Shown here piece by piece: positions 47,409 through 59,656 of a stretch of 64,000 bases of DNA; position 1 is the stretch's first letter, and each line of letters starts with the position of its first letter. The notes beneath the pieces are model-generated. The model was not told where the DNA came from. It made no database searches and was given only the letters and a program-made list of their open reading frames with translations. Location: contig NZ_JAIQXU010000006.1 in NCBI RefSeq assembly GCF_020166395.1, positions 1 through 64,000 of the forward strand, written 5' to 3'. The DNA comes from Deinococcus betulae. GTDB lineage: Bacteria; Deinococcota; Deinococci; Deinococcales; Deinococcaceae. Position numbers and translations under genes: made by a program.

Positions 47409-48293
47409 CTACAGCCTCAGGCTCTGCACCACCGTCGGCACCCGCCAGAATTCGGTGCTGGTGGTGATAAAGAGGGTGGTCCCCTCCGGGCCGCCAAAGC
47501 AGAGGTTGGTGGCCTTCTGGCCCACCAGAATGCGGCCCAGTTCCTGACCGCCTGGGCTCAGGACATGCACGCCGTCTCCGGCACTGCTCCAGATGCGACC
47601 CGCCTCGTCCAACCGCAGACCATCGGTTTTGCCGGGGTCCACCCGGAAGTGTTCGCCGTCCAGCGTGGCCTGCCCATCCGGAGTGACCCGGTAACGGTAG
47701 GTCGCGCTGTCGCCGGTATCGGCCAGCAGGAGCAGGTCGGGACGGGCAAAAATCAGGCCGTTGGGTTTGAAGCGGTCCCGGATAGGCGCCGTCAGGGTGC
47801 CGTCTGGGGCGAGGCGAAAGACCCAGCGGCCCGGCAGTTCCATCGGCGCGCCGGTGCCGCCTTCTTCCGGCTTGTCCAGACCGTAGCTGGGGTCACTGAA
47901 CCAGAGGCTGCCGTCAGGGTGCAGCGCCACGTCGTTGGGCGAATTGAGACGCTGGCCCTCGAAACGGTCGGCCAGGACGGTCCAGCGGCCATCGGCTTCC
48001 TGGCGCAGCAGGGCGCGCTGCCCATGTGAGCAGGCAATCAGGCGGCCATCGGCATCGATGCAGTGTCCGTTCTGGTAGCTGCTGGGGTGCATCTCCTCTT
48101 TCAACTCGCCCGCGTCCGTATAAGCCCAGGTGCGGTTGCCCGCCACATCGCTAAAAATCACGGCGCCGCGCGCCGGCACATAGGTTGGGCCTTCACCGGC
48201 CTGATAGCCCCGGCCCAGGCATTCAGGCGCCGCGCCGGTGGGAAACAGTCGCAGGAAGTCGGGATGGGCGGCCTGAAAGGCGGGGTGGGTCAT
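47409..48293 (-). CDS. SMP-30/gluconolactonase family hydrolase
   Basis: A six-bladed beta-propeller lactonase, 294 residues from the ATG at 48293. Candidate metal ligands: Glu in 'GEGPTYVPARG', Asn in 'LNSPNDVALHPDGSLWFSDP', Asn in 'KPNGLIFA' and Asp in 'GKTDGLRLDEAGRIW'. It probably opens a sugar lactone such as gluconolactone in the cytoplasm. No sugar dehydrogenase is next to it. Confidence 0.88.
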   Translation of the reverse strand: MTHPAFQAAHPDFLRLFPTGAAPECLGRGYQAGEGPTYVPARGAVIFSDVAGNRTWAYTDAGELKEEMHPSSYQNGHCIDADGRLIACSHGQRALLRQEADGRWTVLADRFEGQRLNSPNDVALHPDGSLWFSDPSYGLDKPEEGGTGAPMELPGRWVFRLAPDGTLTAPIRDRFKPNGLIFARPDLLLLADTGDSATYRYRVTPDGQATLDGEHFRVDPGKTDGLRLDEAGRIWSSAGDGVHVLSPGGQELGRILVGQKATNLCFGGPEGTTLFITTSTEFWRVPTVVQSLRL

Positions 48294-48419
48294 GGCCCTA
48301 TGCTGCGGCCTGAGCGGCCAGCAGTGCCAGCGCCGGGCTGTCCGGCTGACCCGGATGGTTACGCGCACAGGAACAAAGAAGGAGTGAAGGGGGCGGGCGT
48401 CAGGCGCCGCAGCCAGCGG

Positions 48420-48425
48420 TATGCT
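48420..48425 (+). promoter_or_regulatory. -10 hexamer TATGCT before sucA
   Basis: TATGCT ends 8 nt before the ATG at 48434. Leaderless start, no ribosome-binding sequence. Confidence 0.6.
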
Positions 48426-48426
48426 G

Positions 48427-51280
<2,854 letters not shown>

Positions 51281-51294
51281 CCCTGCGTCTTCCT

Positions 51295-51330
51295 GGCCGC
51301 CGCATGTAACTTGCGGCGGCCTTTGTTCTG
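51295..51330 (+). terminator. Terminator after sucA
   Basis: GGCCGCCGC (51295-51303) with GCGGCGGCC (51313-51321), 9-nt loop, tail TTTGTTCTG. Confidence 0.8.
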
Positions 51331-51551
51331 CTTTCCTCTGCGGCAAGAACAGCAAATGAAGAGAGTCACAGGTGGAGCTACCTCTCAGCTCTCTCTCAGC
51401 TTTCTAGCCTCTTTCTGACGCTCTGGTGGAGGAACCAGCAGACCTTCACCCCTCCTTCAGTTTGCCCCTGGCTGTCTCCTCAAGAGGGGCACACGGGGGC
51501 ACCCTAGCCTCATGAGGACATACCACGACTCATATCCTCTGGAGGTGCCCT

Positions 51552-52022
51552 ATGCGAATGCTGTCAATAGGTGTTAGTGGAATGCTGCTCGGCCTGACCA
51601 CGGCCGCCGGTGCCCAATGTGTGCAGAAGCCCAGCCACGCTTTTAACGGCCTGGTGCCGATTGTGTATCCCAGCAGTAACGGGAGCGCGCTGCTCCAGCG
51701 AGCCTGTGATGCCGGCGCCCAGCGCCTGGCCAGTGACGTGATGGCCAGCGCCAAAGCCCAGGGGATTGCCGTGAAATGGGTCGAGATTTACGGCGCGCGG
51801 CGCTGGGGGTCTACCTTTCACGACCTGATCTACAAGACCCGCGCTTACGGGTACAACCAGGCCAGCTTTGCCAAGTACAACGTGGTGCCCAAAAGCAAGA
51901 TGAGCGGCGGCGAGTTCCTGGTGTACGCCAACAAGACCGGCAAATACATTGCTATGGCCTCGTATCAGGAAGGCAGCAGCACCGCCAATACAGCCGACGT
52001 GTTTGTGGTGTACGGCAATTAG
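51552..52022 (+). CDS. Exported hypothetical protein inserted between sucA and sucB
   Basis: 156 residues with a Sec signal peptide ('RMLSIGVSGMLLGLTTAAGA'). GGAGG lies about 9 nt before the ATG. The mature domain has two cysteines (near 23 and 52) and an Ala-rich helix ('GAQRLASDVMASAKAQGI'). The C-terminal half is rich in Tyr, Lys and Gly ('YKTRAYGYNQASFAKYN', 'FLVYANKTGKYIAMASYQE'). No family recognised. Its own terminator follows at 52062, so it is an independent gene breaking up the usual sucAB operon. Confidence 0.75.
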   Translation: MRMLSIGVSGMLLGLTTAAGAQCVQKPSHAFNGLVPIVYPSSNGSALLQRACDAGAQRLASDVMASAKAQGIAVKWVEIYGARRWGSTFHDLIYKTRAYGYNQASFAKYNVVPKSKMSGGEFLVYANKTGKYIAMASYQEGSSTANTADVFVVYGN

Positions 52023-52061
52023 AGAAGATTAAGCGCCCTCTCTAGCCATCAGGAAAAGGCA

Positions 52062-52103
52062 AGCGCCCTGGGTTCAGAGCCCTGAGGCGCTGCGCTTTTT
52101 TTG
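52062..52103 (+). terminator. Terminator after the exported protein gene
   Basis: AGCGCC (52062-52067) with GGCGCT (52086-52091), inner GGG/CCC pairs, followed shortly by seven T (52096-52102). Confidence 0.75.
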
Positions 52104-52184
52104 GCCTTCTGAAGTTTAGCCATAGGGACGTTCTCCTGCCGCCGGCCGTCCCGCGTCCCCGGCCCAGGCACAGGGCCAGAGGGG

Positions 52185-52190
52185 TATAAC
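52185..52190 (+). promoter_or_regulatory. -10 hexamer TATAAC before sucB
   Basis: TATAAC is 10 nt before the ATG at 52201. It is a good match to TATAAT and gives sucB its own start between the terminator at 52062 and the gene. Confidence 0.6.
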
Positions 52191-52200
52191 AGAAGGCGCT

Positions 52201-53484
<1,284 letters not shown>

Positions 53485-53531
53485 GGGCAGAGAATGGACG
53501 ATTGGCCGTGAACGGTCAACCGCACCAGCAA

Positions 53532-53580
53532 GAAGGGCAGGCCAAGGGGAAATCCCGGCCTGCCCTTCTTCCGTTGCCTT
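53532..53580 (+). terminator. Terminator-like stem after sucB
   Basis: A perfect 12-bp stem GAAGGGCAGGCC (53532-53543) with GGCCTGCCCTTC (53557-53568), 13-nt loop, tail TTCCGTTGCCTTT. Confidence 0.7.
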
Positions 53581-53722
53581 TGCTCTAGGGTTGCTCTGAC
53601 TTTCAGAGGACACCAGGAAGGCCCTGCTTTTCTCGCCGCTGTCGCCACTTTGCTCTGCCGCACCACGGTGCAAGACCACTCGGGTGCTTTGGCCCTGGAC
53701 TGCTAAAGCCTGCCCTTCCCTC

Positions 53723-54445
53723 TTACACCTGCAGGTCTTCTTCCTCGGTCAAGAAATCCACGGCGCCGCTGCCTATCTCGTAGTAGGCACCAATCACGCG
53801 AATCTGGCCGCTGGCCTCGGCGGCCTGAATGACGGGTTCCTGGCGCAGCAGGTGAACCTGATACCGCACGTTGTTCAGCACCGCCTCGCGCATGCGGGCC
53901 TTCTTGTCGCGGATGGTCGGCATCCCCACCAGCGCCGGCTGAATGCAGCGAATCAGGTTTTGCAGGTGGGCTGGTTCCTGGGCCACGCGCGTCTCGGGCA
54001 GCAGGGCCGCCGCCACAGCGCCGCAGGCTTCGTGGCCCATCACCACAATCAGGTGTACGTCCAGGTGGCGCACCGCATATTCCAGGGTGCCCAGCCCCGC
54101 CTCGCCCACCACATGCCCGGCCACGCGCACCACGAACAGCTGCCCCAGGCCCTGGTCAAACACCAGTTCCACGGGAACGCGGCTGTCGCTGCACGCCAGT
54201 ACGGCGGCGTAAGGGGTCTGGCCCATAATCTGTGCGCGGCGCTCGTTGGCGCTCATCTCGGGGCGGGTGGCCTGGCCACTGAAAAAACGGGCGTTGCCGT
54301 CTTTGAGGGCCTGAATGGCCGCGTCGGGGGTGGCCACATCCGACTCTTTGAGGTCGGCAATATCGGCCATGCTGGCGCCGCGCCGGATGGCGTCAAGGAT
54401 CCGGCGTTCCAGGTCGGCGGCTATCTGCGCAGCACTTTCGCTCAT
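53723..54445 (-). CDS. Beta-class carbonic anhydrase
   Basis: Interconverts CO2 and bicarbonate. The zinc ligands are visible: Cys with the Asp-Arg dyad in '[13 protein letters not shown]', then His and Cys in '[13 protein letters not shown]'. '[13 protein letters not shown]' is the usual N-terminal helix. From the ATG at 54445 the protein has 240 residues. TACCAT lies 7 nt upstream of it, which favours this ATG over the one at 54454 that overlaps the box. It may support carboxylation reactions or pH control. Confidence 0.93.
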   Translation of the reverse strand: MSESAAQIAADLERRILDAIRRGASMADIADLKESDVATPDAAIQALKDGNARFFSGQATRPEMSANERRAQIMGQTPYAAVLACSDSRVPVELVFDQGLGQLFVVRVAGHVVGEAGLGTLEYAVRHLDVHLIVVMGHEACGAVAAALLPETRVAQEPAHLQNLIRCIQPALVGMPTIRDKKARMREAVLNNVRYQVHLLRQEPVIQAAEASGQIRVIGAYYEIGSGAVDFLTEEEDLQV

Positions 54446-54491
54446 GGGCGGCATGGTAGCGCCCCGCCTGCGCGCCGGGCTGCACCGGGTC

Positions 54492-54497
54492 TATCCT
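54492..54497 (+). promoter_or_regulatory. -10 hexamer TATCCT, leaderless start
   Basis: TATCCT ends 7 nt before the ATG at 54505, divergent from the carbonic anhydrase promoter only about 40 bp away. Confidence 0.55.
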
Positions 54498-54504
54498 CGG
54501 CACC

Positions 54505-54891
54505 ATGAGCCATGACCTGCCCCTGGACCCCACCGCCGAGCCGACCATCAGCGAACTGCTGGAGCGGTACGCCACCCTGCGCGACACCCTGCTGGGTCTG
54601 GAAGCCGAACGGGACGCCCTGGGCACGCAGCTGAAAGCCGCCCTGAATGCTGGCGCGCACGCCGAGACCGACCTGTACCGCGCCGCCCTGAAGGTCACGC
54701 GGCGCGTGGAATATCCGCTGGACCGCTTCCGCGAGGTGTTTGGGGACGTCGCCGCGCTGGAAGTGGCCACCATTGACCGCAAGAAGGCCGACGCGCTGGC
54801 CGGCGCCGGCGACCTGGATGCCGATCAGCTGCGCGACCTGGCGGTGGTCAAGGAAACGCAGGCGCTGGTGCTTCAGCCCAAAACGCGCTGA
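54505..54891 (+). CDS. Hypothetical coiled-coil protein
   Basis: 128 residues. The first half is strongly helical with heptad-like Leu spacing ('ISELLERYATLRDTLLGLEAERDALGTQLKAAL'), probably a coiled coil. The second half is basic and mixed ('LKVTRRVEYPLDRFREVFGD'). I do not recognise the family. A siphovirus Gp157-like resemblance is too weak to use. Confidence 0.65.
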   Translation: MSHDLPLDPTAEPTISELLERYATLRDTLLGLEAERDALGTQLKAALNAGAHAETDLYRAALKVTRRVEYPLDRFREVFGDVAALEVATIDRKKADALAGAGDLDADQLRDLAVVKETQALVLQPKTR

Positions 54892-54947
54892 CCTGCCCCT
54901 GACGCCGCGCGGACCCTGACGTGACAGGCGGCCGGCACTCTGGGGCC

Positions 54948-55139
54948 ATGAGCCAGAACCCCAACTTCCTGCGGTCTTTTTTGCTCCCGGTTCTGCGTCC
55001 CGTCCTGGGAACACACGACCTGGAAGCCCACGCGCCCACCGAACACTTCACCGCTCAGGCCCACGTCTACACCGAGCGCGAGGCCCGGCAGGCCCGGCGC
55101 CGCCTGGCCCAGAGCGACCTGGAACGGCTGACACAGTAA
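54948..55139 (+). CDS. Small hypothetical protein
   Basis: 63 residues from the ATG at 54948 (MSQNPNFLRSFLLPVLRPVLG...). CACTCT 6 nt upstream resembles the leaderless box. The C-terminus is Arg/Glu/Gln-rich helix ('YTEREARQARRRLAQSDLERL'). No family recognised. Probably co-oriented with, but separate from, the upstream gene. Confidence 0.55.
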   Translation: MSQNPNFLRSFLLPVLRPVLGTHDLEAHAPTEHFTAQAHVYTEREARQARRRLAQSDLERLTQ

Positions 55140-55351
55140 GGGGGCGTACGGTCGAGGCGTTTGTGTCAGCGCCTCAATCCGACCAGAGAAAGAGGACAGC
55201 AGGTGCCAGGCGCGGAGTTGGCCAGTCGGGAATGCACTAATGGGTCAGCAGAACAGGCAGAAGTCGTACAAGACGGCTGCGGTCCGTCACCTCACCACAT
55301 CAGAACAAAGCCGGTCCACTTCCGAAACCCGGTTCTCTCGACCTCTTGCTG

Positions 55352-55491
55352 CTGATACGGACTCCGATTAAATCGTTTGCAAAAACGGTTTCATCCGAGC
55401 AGAGCGAGCAGGAGCAGGGCGGGTTCCGGGCGTGGAGTTTGCAAACCAGTTCTGTTCTGGTTTGTAAACGGAATAGACGGAATCCGTATGA
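55352..55491 (+). repeat. Dispersed palindromic element, copy A
   Basis: From CTGATACGGACTCCG to GGAATCCGTATGAG, so the ends form imperfect inverted repeats. Internal hairpins are AAATCGTTT-GCAA-AAACGGTTT (about 55370-55392) and CAAACCAG/CTGGTTTG (55442-55464, 7-nt loop). It lies in the 506-bp gap 55140-55645, which otherwise shows no gene. Confidence 0.85.
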
Positions 55492-55645
55492 GATGACCAG
55501 CAAAAAGGCGGCACCTGATAGCTGTGTTCGGCGGCGTTGAGGCGTATGCGCTCAGGGTGCAGCGGCACACTCCTGCCAGCCCACCACACCAACAACAGGC
55601 GGCCACCAGAACCTTTGGTGGCCGCCCGGACAGGGTGAGCAAAAA

Positions 55646-55747
<102 letters not shown>

Positions 55748-55753
55748 GCAGCG

Positions 55754-55759
55754 AAGATA
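55754..55759 (-). promoter_or_regulatory. -10 box TATCTT of ffs
   Basis: On the minus strand, 6 nt before the inferred SRP RNA 5' end at 55747. It separates ffs transcription from tRNA-Leu, whose terminator precedes it. Confidence 0.55.
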
Positions 55760-55769
55760 GCACAGAGAG

Positions 55770-55811
55770 GAAGAAGAAGCGCGCCGGTCCCCAGGGCAGG
55801 AAACCGGCGCG
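55770..55811 (-). terminator. Terminator of tRNA-Leu
   Basis: On the minus strand: CGCGCCGGT (55811-55803), 14-nt loop, ACCGGCGCG (55788-55780), then CTTCTTCTTCC. It lies just after the tRNA 3' end. Confidence 0.75.
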
Positions 55812-55819
55812 TCTTTGTT

Positions 55820-55905
<86 letters not shown>

Positions 55906-55983
55906 TCCATGAGAGGCGAAGCCATATTAGGGGGGTCGGCGGCGGGTGTCAAGGCGGGCCGCTTGCGCCCAGGCCCGCGCGTG

Positions 55984-56036
55984 GTATGCTCACGTTTGCC
56001 GCCGCGAGCGGTCAGACCCCGCCTCAGGCGGTTTTT
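55984..56036 (+). promoter_or_regulatory. rpsO promoter and terminator-like leader hairpin
   Basis: TATGCT (55985-55990) with TTGCGC about 16 nt upstream forms a promoter. About 30 nt into the leader, CCGCC-TCA-GGCGG (56019-56031) is followed by five T, a terminator-like hairpin. CAGAC/GTCTG pairs enclose it. This resembles an attenuator or an S15-binding leader and may provide feedback control of rpsO. Confidence 0.5.
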
Positions 56037-56080
56037 GTCTGGCTGATGCGTGCGGGACGCCACAACAAGAGAGGTTTTCC

Positions 56081-56356
<276 letters not shown>

Positions 56357-56372
56357 CACCTGCGCCTCCCCG

Positions 56373-56408
56373 GCCGCCGCTCCCCCAGCAGGGAGCGGCG
56401 GCTTTTTT
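56373..56408 (+). terminator. Terminator of rpsO
   Basis: GCCGCCGCTCCC (56373-56384) with GGGAGCGGCGGC (56391-56402), 6-nt loop, then six T. Confidence 0.92.
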
Positions 56409-56411
56409 GGC

Positions 56412-56858
56412 TTACCGCTCGCCGGCAGCAGGGCGTTCCCGGTGGGGCGCGGCCCGCCAGTCCCCGCCGGCCACCGGGGCCGCGCCGGGCTGAGCCAGCC
56501 GGTCAGGGCGGGCATAGATATAGACCCAGGCGGCCACCTCTTCCCCACTGTCCAGCTGCAGTGTGGCCACCTCGCGGGTGTACAGGGGCGGCTGCTCGCC
56601 CACGCCTTCCAGCTCGTCCAGTTGCGGCAGCGCGGCGGCCCAGGCATCTGGCCCGTAGGTCAGCAGCACGCCACGGACCTGGGCCTCGGCCGGGCCGGCT
56701 TGCAGCGCCGGGTAGGCTTCGGGGTGCAGGTGGTACAGCGTAAAGCCGCGCAAGGTGGCGGGCTGGGCCTGGGGGACGCCGGCCGCCGTCAGGTGGGCGT
56801 TGCGCTCGCCAGGCATCAGGGTGCCGTACACGAACACGCGGGTCGGCGGAGGCGTCAT
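56412..56858 (-). CDS. Gamma-glutamylcyclotransferase-fold protein (AIG2-like)
   Basis: A 148-residue GGCT-fold protein. 'VFVYGTLMPGERN' is the substrate-binding YGTL loop, 'LYHLHPEAYPAL' and 'QLDELEGVGEQPPLYTRE' hold the catalytic-type Glu, and 'AWVYIYARP' closes the fold. It could release 5-oxoproline from gamma-glutamyl groups. The ATG at 56858 has TACAGT 7 nt upstream, which favours it over the longer frame. Confidence 0.88.
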   Translation of the reverse strand: MTPPPTRVFVYGTLMPGERNAHLTAAGVPQAQPATLRGFTLYHLHPEAYPALQAGPAEAQVRGVLLTYGPDAWAAALPQLDELEGVGEQPPLYTREVATLQLDSGEEVAAWVYIYARPDRLAQPGAAPVAGGDWRAAPHRERPAAGER

Positions 56859-56905
56859 GGCTGTCACTGTAGCGGCCAGGCGGCGCCCCACCTATCCTCG
56901 AGCCT

Positions 56906-57346
56906 ATGTCCCTGCGCCAGTGTGCCGCCGCTCTGCTCGTGAATCCATCAGGCCACCTCCTGCTGATACAGCAGCAGTACGGGCTTCGGCTGTGGGGCGC
57001 ACCCGGCGGCGTGGTGGATGAGGGCGAGACCCCACAGGCCGCAGCGGTGCGCGAGACGCAGGAAGAGGTGGGCCTGACCGTCGAGGTTACGGGTTTGGTC
57101 GGCCGCTACCTGTTGCAGGGCGGCGGCTGGCCCGACGTTCTGGCCCACGTTTTTCTGGCGCGGGTGGTGGCGGGCACGCCCCGGCCGGACCCCGCCGAGG
57201 TGGCTGCGCTGGGCTGGTATCCCCCAGACCAACTGCCAGGGCCACTGCTGCCCGACCTGGAGGCGGCCTTGCAGGACTGGCAGGCAGGTCAGCTGGGCGC
57301 CGAACGCACGGTGCAGCGCCGCCTGACCCTGCCGCCCCTGCACTGA
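56906..57346 (+). CDS. NUDIX hydrolase
   Basis: 146 residues with a perfect Nudix box, GVVDEGETPQAAAVRETQEE plus VGL (residues about 37-59). It hydrolyses nucleoside diphosphates linked to another moiety. Deinococci carry many such genes. The substrate cannot be told. TATCCT ends 7 nt before the ATG. Only 47 bp separate it from the divergent GGCT-fold gene. Confidence 0.92.
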   Translation: MSLRQCAAALLVNPSGHLLLIQQQYGLRLWGAPGGVVDEGETPQAAAVRETQEEVGLTVEVTGLVGRYLLQGGGWPDVLAHVFLARVVAGTPRPDPAEVAALGWYPPDQLPGPLLPDLEAALQDWQAGQLGAERTVQRRLTLPPLH

Positions 57347-57484
57347 TCACGGTAGATGGCGCGAGGGCACCACGCACCCCATCCAGGCCACTCCCCTTGC
57401 CGCCTGAACCTGAAGAGCTGAGCCCCGGAGGATTTCTGAAAGCAGGTGGACTCTTCTGCTCCGCTGTGTGACGCTGGCAGCCAG

Positions 57485-58123
57485 ATGAAAGCCAACGTCT
57501 TCCATTTCCTGAATGCGGGCGAACAACTTCCAAAAGCACTGTCGGCACAGGTGGACGCCGTGGCGCGCGAAGCGTTCACCCGCCACACCGGCCGGTTGGG
57601 CCTGGATGGGGTGGACGCCGTCCTCTATGCCAGCCCGTGGACGATTCCGGAAACAGGCATGGTGGGCAATGCCCCAGACGGGTACAGCGTTCATCTCGCC
57701 GTGACCCCACAGAGTCCACAGTTCCTTAACCATTGGCAACGCGAGCTGCCCGCGACGCTCGCTCACGAACTCCATCACGCGAAACGCTGGCGTCACGCGA
57801 GCCTCGGAACGTTGCTGGAGGCCCTGGTCTTTGAAGGACTTGCTCAGCATTACGAGGTCGAGGAACGCAGTGAGCCCCCACTCTATGCCCAGCCCACCAC
57901 CGACCTGGGCGCCCTGTGGGCACGGGCGCGCGAGCAGTTGGACGGCCCGTATGACCATCAGGCCTGGTTCCTCGGCTCCGTAAGTCAAGAACTGCCCCGC
58001 TGGGGAGGCTACGCCCTGGGGTTTGAGTTGATTCGTCAGTTCCTGCAGCGCGAGGGCGGAGACGCGGTCATTCACGCCTCAACACCGGCAGAACACTTCC
58101 GCTCTGCCTGGTCGCTTGATTGA
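57485..58123 (+). CDS. DUF2268-like predicted zinc protease
   Basis: 212 residues from the ATG at 57485. The zinc motif 'LAHELHHAKRW' (HExHH) lies near residues 105-115. 'LLEALVFEGLAQHYEVE' supplies the downstream Glu and the small helical partner typical of DUF2268, and 'WGGYALGFELIRQFL' is the conserved end. It is probably a cytoplasmic metalloprotease of unknown target. An in-frame ATG at 57446 would add 13 unconserved residues. Monocistronic. The 252 bp after it show nothing clear. Confidence 0.82.
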   Translation: MKANVFHFLNAGEQLPKALSAQVDAVAREAFTRHTGRLGLDGVDAVLYASPWTIPETGMVGNAPDGYSVHLAVTPQSPQFLNHWQRELPATLAHELHHAKRWRHASLGTLLEALVFEGLAQHYEVEERSEPPLYAQPTTDLGALWARAREQLDGPYDHQAWFLGSVSQELPRWGGYALGFELIRQFLQREGGDAVIHASTPAEHFRSAWSLD

Positions 58124-58375
58124 AAGCGGGAGTGGAGGACGCTCCAGAGCTTTCGCCCACGGTCATCCGGGAATGGGTGCATAGGGGGCAGACGGTAGGC
58201 GGCTGGAGAGACGAGAGACGCATCCTGTCCTGCCAGAGACCAGGGCCGACGTCCCGGCTCCGGCAGGCGTTATGGACTAAACTCGGACACCCATTCTGCT
58301 GCGCTTCGCCCGTCCGTTGGCCCCGGCACCTTTGAGGCTCAATGCTCTCGGCAGGGCTGGGTTTTCTGCTCTGCG

Positions 58376-59071
58376 CTAGACCCGCTGGCCGCGCGGCTGG
58401 TGAAAATACACCCGGCCCACCACCGTCGCTTCCTCGGGCCGCACCGGGGGATGGTCGGGGTTGTCACTGCTGAGCCACAGATGCGCGCTGTAGCGGCGCA
58501 GCCGCTTGACGGTCAGGCCCAGCCCCGGCACATGCAGGACATAGATGCGGCCCTCGCGCAAATCCAGGTCGCCGGGGTCCACATACACGCGGTCCCCAGG
58601 CCGGATGCCGCCGGCCTCGGTGGTCATAGAATCGCCCTGGACCTCCAGCACCAGCATGCCGGGACGGTGATCACGCAGCGGCACGAGTTCGTAGTCAATC
58701 ACGCGGCCTTCAGTCTCGCTGGTGGGCAGCCCAGCGGTGGCCAGGGCGCGCACCGGCACCCGCACCAGTTCCAGTGTGCCCAGCACGTCCTCGCTGGGGT
58801 GAGAGGCCAGGGGCCGCAGGCCCGTGCGAGCCATCCATTCACTGAGGGACAGGCCCAGGGCGCGCCGCAGGGCATCCTGACGCGCCGGGGTCAGGGCGCC
58901 CAGATCACGCTCACCGCGCTCCAGACGACTGAGGTACGGCTGTGTCACCTGGCCTTCCTCGCCGCCGTGTTCGGCGGTCAGGGCGCTCAGCTGGGCCTGG
59001 CCCACCCCCCGGCGCAGCCGTTGCTGCCGCAGCCACTGGGCGAGGTCGGAGGAAGGCAGCTCAGACGACAT
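58376..59071 (-). CDS. XRE-HTH and S24 peptidase repressor (LexA/CI-like)
   Basis: A 231-residue transcriptional repressor with a self-cleavage-type C-terminus. The HTH is 'LRQQRLRRGVGQAQLSALT...VTQPYLSRLERGERDLGAL' (about 12-65). The S24 domain has the nucleophile Ser in 'LEVQGDSMTTEAGG' and the general-base Lys in 'GLTVKRLRR'. The linker 'RALATAGLPTS' contains an Ala-Gly bond where LexA-like proteins cleave. The ATG at 59071 has TACACT 6 nt upstream. Palindromes in the divergent region are its probable operators. Phage CI or a DNA-damage regulator are both possible. Confidence 0.88.
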   Translation of the reverse strand: MSSELPSSDLAQWLRQQRLRRGVGQAQLSALTAEHGGEEGQVTQPYLSRLERGERDLGALTPARQDALRRALGLSLSEWMARTGLRPLASHPSEDVLGTLELVRVPVRALATAGLPTSETEGRVIDYELVPLRDHRPGMLVLEVQGDSMTTEAGGIRPGDRVYVDPGDLDLREGRIYVLHVPGLGLTVKRLRRYSAHLWLSSDNPDHPPVRPEEATVVGRVYFHQPRGQRV

Positions 59072-59102
59072 GAATGCAGTGTAAACGGCAGAGCAGAAGG
59101 CG

Positions 59103-59144
59103 ATTGCATACCTCTGCATTGCAATATGTCTACAGACATATTAT
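59103..59144. promoter_or_regulatory. Operator palindromes between the S24 repressor and the holin-like gene
   Basis: AATATGTCT-AC-AGACATATT (59123-59142) is a perfect 9-bp palindrome. ATTGCA (59103-59108) pairs with TGCAAT (59120-59125). TATTAT (59139-59144) at the right edge can serve as the -10 of the plus-strand gene, so repressor binding would block it. Confidence 0.7.
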
Positions 59145-59211
59145 GCTGAGAGCAGACCGCATGAGCCTGTTTTCGTGCGGCCCCGCGTTCTTTTTCCTGC
59201 TGGAGGCTGTC

Positions 59212-59553
59212 ATGCCCGACCCGTCATCCCTGCCGCCCACGCTGCCGACCCTCGCCCCCCTGCTGCTGCTGGCATTTGCCGCAGGCAGCTTTACCCAGCT
59301 GACCCGGCTGCTGGCCCGTCCTGGTCGGCTGCGCCTGCGCCCCACCGCCGCTCAGGCTCTGGCCGCCGGAGTGGCCGCCCTGACGGTGGTGGCCCTGCTC
59401 AGCCTGGCCTTTCCGGCCCCAGCCCCCGCCGCGCTGCTGGCGGCGGCGTGCGTAACCGGCTGGAGTGGCCCGGCCATTCTGGGCCGCCTCAGCGCCCTGA
59501 CCGAGCGCCAACTGGGCCTGCGGTTACCCCCCGAGCGGGACAATCAGGGCTAA
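59212..59553 (+). CDS. Small membrane (holin-like) protein
   Basis: 113 residues from the ATG at 59212, which follows GGAGG by 5 nt. In-frame ATGs at 59143 and 59161 lie nearer the promoter but lack a site. Helices at about 12-30 ('LAPLLLLAFAAGSF'), 48-66 ('GVAALTVVALLSLAF') and perhaps 70-84 ('ALLAAACVTGW') with a charged C-terminus suggest a phage holin-like or small membrane protein. The operator upstream and the divergent CI/LexA-like gene support regulated expression. Confidence 0.65.
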   Translation: MPDPSSLPPTLPTLAPLLLLAFAAGSFTQLTRLLARPGRLRLRPTAAQALAAGVAALTVVALLSLAFPAPAPAALLAAACVTGWSGPAILGRLSALTERQLGLRLPPERDNQG

Positions 59554-59656
59554 GGCGGCTGGCCCTCTGCGCCCCCAGCTAGAGGTCAAATTCACACCGC
59601 ATTCACATGGGAAGTTTGGCCACAACAGCCCCTAGAGCAGCCGGGCAGAATAGCGC

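Noticed and set aside
55946..56080. N-terminal extension of S15
   Set aside because: The S15 family starts at the ATG at 56081. The upstream part is the promoter and leader.
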